64,000 nucleotides of DNA from Bacillus_AB infantis_C. GTDB taxonomy: Bacteria > Bacillota > Bacilli > Bacillales > Cytobacillaceae. The translations under genes were made by a program, and so were the position numbers. The notes beneath the pieces were generated by a model that saw only the letters and a list, made by a program, of their open reading frames with translations, was not told the DNA's origin and made no database searches. This document shows positions 59,851-64,000 of this stretch, piece by piece. Where the stretch lies: assembly GCF_050107595.1 (NCBI RefSeq), contig NZ_JBNILH010000009.1:141640-205639 (forward strand). The letters run 5' to 3'. Each line of letters opens with the position of its first letter. The first letter of the stretch is position 1.

Positions 59851-59890
59851 AAAAGGCACCCCTGGGTTTTAAGCCTGAGGTGCTTTTTTT
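59851..59890 (+). terminator. terminator after rsbR-like gene
   Basis: AAAAGGCACC...GGTGCTTTTTTT stem with internal mismatches and seven Ts. Confidence 0.85.
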
Positions 59891-59956
59891 ATGCAGTAAA
59901 TTTGTTAAATACCGGCAGGGCAAGCCGTTAAGGTTTGTTTCGGCTCGGATCGCTTT

Positions 59957-60286
59957 CTAGGCTGGTGGAATAATGCCTGCCATAAGAAGTACGAAGAAGA
60001 CCAGGCCAATGATGGCAAGGACAAGAGATGCAAAAAAGACTGGCCCTTTTCTGAAGAAAAAAGGTTCATCTTTCTGGATGATTCCCGTTTGGGCGCTCAC
60101 CATGCTGTTGATATGCCTTTGGGGCGAACCGCCGCTTGTTGAAAAAATAAAAGTGACTGCAGCAAAAGCCGCTCCAATAAAGAAAAGGACTTCTATAATC
60201 CTGACAGAAAAATATGCGGCCACTGCCCACGCGGCCAAAGCTTCCGCTGCCAAAGCAGCTATAAAGACAGTTGTATTTCTGCTCAT
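59957..60286 (-). CDS. small membrane protein, unknown
   Basis: A 109-residue protein with three predicted transmembrane helices (about 5-22, 27-44 and 85-105) and a central loop GGSPQRHINSMVSAQTG. The pattern is like DUF5316-type or other small Bacillus membrane proteins, but I cannot name the family with confidence. The ATG at 60286 follows CGAGGTGATAG. It is divergent from the bactofilin gene. Confidence 0.6.
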   Translation of the reverse strand: MSRNTTVFIAALAAEALAAWAVAAYFSVRIIEVLFFIGAAFAAVTFIFSTSGGSPQRHINSMVSAQTGIIQKDEPFFFRKGPVFFASLVLAIIGLVFFVLLMAGIIPPA

Positions 60287-60429
60287 TACTATCACCTCGT
60301 TATCTATACGAAAGAAGGGGAGAAAATGTTTCATAAAAAATCGAAATATTAAAAATAATATAAGAACTATTCAGACCAATATGATAAGATATACAAAAAT
60401 CAACTCTATTTATAAAAAAGGAGATCATA

Positions 60430-61170
60430 ATGATTTTACAAGGAACAAGGAAGCTGTCCATAAATGGGGTGGGATCTTCGCACGGCGGGAGCTTTGATCT
60501 AGTAACTATTAACGGAAAAGGCACCGTCAATGGAAATATTGAATGCCGCATATTAGATTGCAATGGTTCGGGGCAATTTAACGGAGATGTCATTTCTTCA
60601 GAAAAAGCTAAAATCAATGGAAGTGGAGCGATTGCCGGAAGCTTCACAGGGGTGACGCTCTCAGTCGACGGCAGCGCAGGCTTTTCAGGAGATGTGGCTG
60701 TTTCGGACGAAATGAAGGTGAATGGAAAAGGAACAGTGGGAGGAAAGCTTTCATCCGGAAAAATTTTAGTCAATGGCAGCCTTACTGCCGGCAGCGGTGT
60801 AGAAACAGAGTCGTTCAAATCAGAAGGCCATTTTATAATCGGCAGCCATTTGGCGGCAGCGAACATAGAGGCATCCATTATCGGGGAGTGCAAAGTACAA
60901 GAGATCAGGGGCAGACACATTATAATCAAGCAAAAGAAAGACAGCCTGCTCAGAGGGCTGCTTCAATCTTTCTTTCCATCCCGGCTTGAAGCCGCTTTGA
61001 TAGAAGGTGAAAAGTTGCATCTCGAAAATACGAGCGTGAAGATGGTCAGGGGAAAACATATTGTCATAGGAGAAAATGCATCTGCTGATTTTGTGGAGTA
61101 TACAGGATCCCTTCAGTATGAGGGGAACGGTACGGCAGTGGAGAGCAGGCGTATAGAATCAATTATATAA
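60430..61170 (+). CDS. bactofilin-type polymer-forming protein (YhbE/YhbF-like)
   Basis: A 246-residue protein of repeated short beta strands with Gly/Asn turns every 16-18 residues: LVTINGKGTVNGNIEC, LDCNGSGQFNGDV, INGSGAIAGSF, VDGSAGFSGDV, VNGKGTVGGKL. This right-handed beta-helix repeat is the bactofilin fold. Bacillus subtilis YhbE and YhbF are of this group and affect motility and cytoskeletal structure. Residues 160 onward, with RHIIIKQKK and RGKHIVIGENA, form a basic extension. AAAAAGGAGATC ribosome site. Confidence 0.82.
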   Translation: MILQGTRKLSINGVGSSHGGSFDLVTINGKGTVNGNIECRILDCNGSGQFNGDVISSEKAKINGSGAIAGSFTGVTLSVDGSAGFSGDVAVSDEMKVNGKGTVGGKLSSGKILVNGSLTAGSGVETESFKSEGHFIIGSHLAAANIEASIIGECKVQEIRGRHIIIKQKKDSLLRGLLQSFFPSRLEAALIEGEKLHLENTSVKMVRGKHIVIGENASADFVEYTGSLQYEGNGTAVESRRIESII

Positions 61171-61336
61171 AATAGACAGCGGACTGGATGCCTGGAGGAT
61201 AAAGGCGTCTTTTTTGTGCGCTAATTTAAACAAGGTTATAATACAGAAGAAAAAACCGTTTAAATGAGGTAAAAAGCAGGGAAAATAATTGAAAGCTGCA
61301 GAAAATATTTGAACATCCTTCTTACTTATAGCATAA

Positions 61337-61358
61337 TATATGTACATATACTCATATA
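61337..61358. promoter_or_regulatory. putative CzrA operator upstream of czcD
   Basis: TATATGTACATATACTCATATA is an imperfect palindrome that resembles the CzrA-type site (ATGAAC-AT-ATTCAT core). It lies between the likely promoter and the AAGGAGGG ribosome site of czcD; zinc or cobalt should release the repressor. Confidence 0.7.
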
Positions 61359-61371
61359 AGGAGGGAATGAA

Positions 61372-62289
61372 ATGGGACATAACCATCATCACGGCCACGG
61401 ACATTCTCACGGCCACACAAGCAACAAAAAGGCGCTCTTTCTTTCATTTATATTAATCACTTCATTTATGGTCGTTGAAGTTATAGGGGGGGTCTTAACA
61501 AACAGCCTTGCCCTTTTATCAGATGCCGGCCATATGCTCAGCGACGCTGCCGCCCTGGGGCTGAGCTTTTTTGCTATAAAGCTAGGAGAGAAGCAGGCAA
61601 CTGCAGAAAAATCTTATGGCTTTAAACGATTTGAAATCATAGCAGCTGCACTGAATGGGCTGACTTTGATCGCGATTTCCATTTACATCTTTTACGAGGC
61701 GGTCCAAAGGATTATGGACCCGCCGGAAGTCCAAAGCATGGGCATGCTGACTATCTCGGTTCTGGGCCTGATTGTCAACATCATTGCAGCCTGGATATTG
61801 ATGAAGGGCGATAAAGATGAAAACCTGAATGTAAGAAGCGCTTTTCTTCATGTACTTGGCGATATGCTGGGCTCTGTAGGCGCCATCACCGCAGCATTGC
61901 TGATCTATTTCTTTAATTGGGGGATAGCAGATCCAATAGCAAGCGTCATCGTTGCCATCCTGATCATTATTAGCGGATGGAGAGTTACAAAGGATTCTTT
62001 CCATATATTGATGGAAGGAGCCCCTGAACAGATTGACGCCTCCAGCATCCGCAGTTCTCTGGAAGGCATCACTTCTGTGAAAGACATCCACGATCTCCAT
62101 ATTTGGTCGATCACTTCAGGAGTGCCGATGCTCAGCTGCCATATCGCAATCACAGAGGAAGGACATCACGATGAAGTCTTAAGAGAAGCACAGACTGCCC
62201 TTCATAACCAGTTCGGAATCGACCACAGCACTATCCAGGTGGAAAGATATGAAAAAGGCTGCCCAAGTGCGCACGGAACATGCAATTAA
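61372..62289 (+). CDS. czcD: cation diffusion facilitator (Zn/Co/Cd efflux)
   Basis: A 305-residue CDF transporter. The N-terminus is His-rich (NHHHGHGHSHGHTS), then six helices with HMLSDAAALGLSFFAI (HxxxD metal site) and FLHVLGDMLGSVGAI (second HxxxD). The C-terminal cytosolic domain with DIHDLHIWSITSGVPMLSCHIAI is typical of CzcD. It exports divalent zinc, cobalt or cadmium in exchange for protons or K+. The convergent czrA gene overlaps by 4 bases. Confidence 0.95.
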   Translation: MGHNHHHGHGHSHGHTSNKKALFLSFILITSFMVVEVIGGVLTNSLALLSDAGHMLSDAAALGLSFFAIKLGEKQATAEKSYGFKRFEIIAAALNGLTLIAISIYIFYEAVQRIMDPPEVQSMGMLTISVLGLIVNIIAAWILMKGDKDENLNVRSAFLHVLGDMLGSVGAITAALLIYFFNWGIADPIASVIVAILIIISGWRVTKDSFHILMEGAPEQIDASSIRSSLEGITSVKDIHDLHIWSITSGVPMLSCHIAITEEGHHDEVLREAQTALHNQFGIDHSTIQVERYEKGCPSAHGTCN

Positions 62290-62612
62290 TGATGGCTGGC
62301 ATGCTCGATTGTTTGTTTTAGTATTCCCATTACATGTTCATCATCATGGGAATAATATAACGTAGTGCCCTCACGCCTGAATTTAACCAGCCTGAGATTC
62401 TTTAAAAACCGCAGCTGGTGGGAAACAGTAGATTGAAGCAGAGTAAGTTTTTCAGCAATTTCGTTCACCGAATGCTCTCCCTGAAACAGCAGGTTCAATA
62501 TTCTGAGCCTGGTCGGATCGGATAGAGCTTTAAATGTCTGTGATACAATGAATAAGGTTTCTTCATCCAGTTCCTTCATAATGTGCGGCTTTGTCTTTTC
62601 ATCTTCTGTCAT
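62286..62612 (-). CDS. czrA: ArsR/SmtB-family metal-sensing repressor
   Basis: A 108-residue winged-helix repressor. The HTH is LSDPTRLRILNLLFQGEHSVNEIAEKLTLLQSTVSHQLRFLKNLRLV and the wing FRREGTTLYYSHDDEHV. The alpha5 zinc site of CzrA is seen: Asp and His in HDDEHV, with the C-terminal HASHH. It should repress czcD until zinc or cobalt binds. It is convergent with czcD with a 4-base overlap. AAAGGAGG ribosome site. Confidence 0.93.
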   Translation of the reverse strand: MTEDEKTKPHIMKELDEETLFIVSQTFKALSDPTRLRILNLLFQGEHSVNEIAEKLTLLQSTVSHQLRFLKNLRLVKFRREGTTLYYSHDDEHVMGILKQTIEHASHH

Positions 62613-62651
62613 TGATTCAGCCTCCTTTTTATATCATTATAAAGAAAAAAT

Positions 62652-62699
62652 GCACGAAGAAAAATCCCAAAGAACTTTTATCGGGATTTTTCTTCGTGC
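62652..62699. other. 17-bp hairpin upstream of czrA
   Basis: Perfect arms GCACGAAGAAAAATCCC and complement, 14-base loop. It sits between the DUF3889 gene and czrA. On the minus strand TTTTTCTTC is part of the stem, so it may terminate the gene at 62759. Confidence 0.6.
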
Positions 62700-62758
62700 T
62701 TCTTGCTTTTCAGGCCATATAGGTATAAATTAAAGCTTATCAGCATTTTTCCTGATGC

Positions 62759-63106
62759 TTATCTTGGCGTCTCCTGAAAGGTGATTGCCCGGATTTTTTC
62801 CGTTTTTTCATCAAATGTTATACGGACAAAGACACCGAATTCGCGATTATCCTTGGAAAGCCAAAGCTTGAAGGTTTCTGTACAGTTGGATCCCTGGGTT
62901 GTTCTGCCTACATGAAGATAGTCAAGGATTCTTGCATCAGGATACTTAATTTTCGTATTGGTCATTGCAAGCTTCCCCCATTTAGCATATGCAGGCGTCT
63001 GCTGTGCCGCTGAAATATGCTTAATGTTTACCATAGAAGGGGAAAGCAGGGCAGGGAAACTTACCAATAACATAATTATCAGTAATAACTTTTTCAAACC
63101 TCTCAC
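62759..63106 (-). CDS. DUF3889 family secreted protein (YhdC-like)
   Basis: A 115-residue protein with an N-terminal signal (about 4-25), then AYAKWGKLAMTNTKIKYP, DYLHVGRT and EFGVFVRITFDEKTEKI, the conserved DUF3889 core seen in Bacillus YhdC and YqzG. It is predicted to be exported; the function is unknown. Start codon: GTG at 63106, or TTG at 63097 which is better spaced from AAGGAAGTGA. Monocistronic, probably ended by the 17-bp hairpin. Confidence 0.78.
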   Translation of the reverse strand: MRGLKKLLLIIMLLVSFPALLSPSMVNIKHISAAQQTPAYAKWGKLAMTNTKIKYPDARILDYLHVGRTTQGSNCTETFKLWLSKDNREFGVFVRITFDEKTEKIRAITFQETPR

Positions 63107-63237
63107 TTCCTTTATAAATAATTAGCCTGTCATCATATTGTGTATTAGTATTGAAAAAAAAGGTGCAGTCTATGCCCTTATAAGCTATTTACTTAATTAT
63201 TGTTACATCAGACATCTTGTAAAAGGCGGGAAATTGA

Positions 63238-63516
63238 TTGAAACAACCGGAATACGTTAATGTTATGGAAGAAATTGTCGCAACACTTGTAAAAGTCTCT
63301 ATGCTGAGCCCGGATTATCAAACCTTCTGCCAATGCGTGAAGTGCCGTGCCGATATTATCGCGATCAGCCTCAATAACCTGCCTAACCATTATGTAACTA
63401 CGGAAGAAGGCAGGAAAATGGTATTTGAACAGCTGAACACCGAGGAAAACCGGAAATGGATCAACAAAAGGATCATCAATGCGATTCATGTGGTGAGTAA
63501 ATATCCCAAGCATTAG
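63238..63516 (+). CDS. ComFB-like protein
   Basis: A 92-residue protein matching late-competence protein ComFB: NVMEEIVATLV at the start, then CQCVKCRADIIAISLNNLPNHYVTTEEG, with the two Cys pairs of the zinc site (CxCxxC). ComFB-type proteins have been linked to c-di-GMP or c-di-AMP binding and motility. It is not in a comF operon here. It starts with TTG at 63238, after AAGGCGGG; an in-frame ATG further on would lose the first helix. Confidence 0.85.
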   Translation: MKQPEYVNVMEEIVATLVKVSMLSPDYQTFCQCVKCRADIIAISLNNLPNHYVTTEEGRKMVFEQLNTEENRKWINKRIINAIHVVSKYPKH

Positions 63517-63617
63517 CAGTTAGAAAGGCGAGGGTATAGATCGCATTTCTTTTTAAAATGGAATTGTGTTTGGGTTTTGCACTTCTTACTTGAACCACAT
63601 TTCATTTTTTCTTGAGG

Positions 63618-63873
63618 ATAGTGGTCCCAGCTCATCCGGCTGGAGCCACTATTTTCATTTTTTTTCAAGATAGTGGTCCCAGCTCCTTCCGCTGGAGCTA
63701 CTATTTTCATTTTTTCTTCACGATAGTGGTCCCAGCTCCTTCCGCTTGAGCTACTATTTCATTTTTCTTCACGATAGTGGTCCCAGTTCCTTCGGCTGGA
63801 GCCACTATTTTCATTTTTCTTCAAGATAGTGGTCCCAGCCCATTCGGTTGGGGCCACTATTTTCATTTTTTTT
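63618..63873. repeat. array of five 51-53-bp hairpin-bearing tandem repeats
   Basis: Units start at 63618, 63670, 63723, 63774 and 63826. Each has the palindrome ATAGTGGTCCCAGC...GGCTGGAGCCACTAT (arms of about 12 bp around a TCC/TTC loop), followed by a T-rich TTTTCATTTTTTCTTCA stretch. Unit 3 has a shortened T stretch. The array ends where the IS256-type element starts at 63874. Sequence is unrelated to the array at 43636-44030 but period and design match. Confidence 0.93.
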
Positions 63874-64000
63874 GATTAAGTCCGTATAATTGTGTAAAAA
63901 GAAAAGGGGTCATTTTAATTCCTTTTGTCAACAATGTTAACAACCACGAAAACATTGGAGGAATTAAGATGACCCACTTACAGTTTAACCTAAATATTGA
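63874..64000 (+). mobile_element. IS256-family insertion sequence, left end (partial)
   Basis: GATTAAGTCCGTATAATTGTGTAAAA at the left edge closely follows the terminal inverted repeat of IS256-type elements. About 95 bases later the transposase frame begins. The right end is beyond the window, so target duplication cannot be checked. It directly abuts the last hairpin unit. Confidence 0.85.
63969..64000 (+). CDS. IS256-family transposase, N-terminal fragment
   Basis: Only about ten codons are in the window: MTHLQFNLNI, the usual beginning of IS256-family (DDE) transposases of Firmicutes, after a GGAGG ribosome site. The left inverted repeat upstream supports the call. Integrity of the rest cannot be judged. 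Confidence 0.8.
   Translation, partial: MTHLQFNLNI

Noticed and set aside
63618..63873. CRISPR array or set of terminators
   Set aside because: Inter-palindrome sequence is conserved and T-rich, and there is no gene for each hairpin to terminate.

Overview
The window is chromosomal DNA from a low-to-mid GC Bacillaceae bacterium (Bacillus, Cytobacillus or Mesobacillus type). The evidence is the density of Bacillus-type features: AGGAGG ribosome sites, TPP, preQ1 and SAM-I riboswitches, a T-box, PerR, FapR and LexA boxes, and homologues of KatA, YisP, CatE, YitT, KinB-like kinases, RsbR, ComFB, YhbE/F bactofilins and YkoS/YkoT. The species cannot be named from this alone. No rRNA or tRNA gene was seen.

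Layout. 0-10 kb: the end of an AbrB-type membrane protein, a tiny conserved protein, a response regulator, a SinI-like anti-repressor, a 1725-residue pseudokinase/ATPase/GAF/histidine-kinase fusion, then a TPP-riboswitch thiM-thiD-thiE operon. 10-27 kb: mostly single housekeeping or stress genes (quinone oxidoreductase, M50-like protease, PTH2, catalase, squalene/phytoene-synthase-like YisP, catE with an HxlR regulator, MetAP, Ohr, CPBP protease, YitT, a HEPN-like/CBS-like protein) ending in a FapR-controlled plsC. 27-31 kb: a HAD phosphatase, two more copies of the tiny protein, a palindromic three-way-junction element, and preQ1-controlled queC-queD-queE. 31-44 kb: a KinB-like sensor kinase, peptide deformylase, an FtsH paralogue, an EamA transporter, two pseudogenes, a SAM-I-controlled hydrolase unit, a TetR pair and a MATE exporter, followed by an array of eight hairpin-bearing 53-bp repeats. 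44-52 kb: galU, a YkoS/YkoT/GtrA membrane glycosylation trio, a Nudix hydrolase next to a second sliding clamp (DnaN paralogue), small XRE and zinc-finger genes, the latter with a perfect SOS box, then TPP-controlled thiT. 52-64 kb: potABCD, a T-box-controlled second methionyl-tRNA synthetase, an RsbR paralogue, a bactofilin, czcD/czrA, a ComFB-like gene, a second hairpin array of five 52-bp units, and the start of an IS256-family element.

How genes work together. Thiamine is handled at both ends: salvage and synthesis (thiM/D/E) and uptake (thiT), each behind its own TPP riboswitch. queC/D/E make preQ0 and are sensed by preQ1. czcD and czrA form an efflux pump and its metal-responsive repressor. 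catE and its HxlR regulator form a quinone/catechol-response pair. galU, the YkoT-like glycosyltransferase, GtrA and YkoS-like protein suggest lipid-linked sugar transfer to envelope polymers.

The most unusual signals are: (1) a family of 32-37-residue proteins present three times, sharing core motifs, a conserved leader and a similar terminator; (2) two tandem arrays, unrelated in sequence, with the same design of one palindrome per about 52.5 bp, equal to five helical turns; (3) two nested-palindrome elements that can fold as three-way junctions; (4) the pseudokinase fused to an apparently intact histidine kinase; (5) the dnaN2/SOS-box cluster. All assignments rest on reading the sequence and on memory of protein families; no database search was run.
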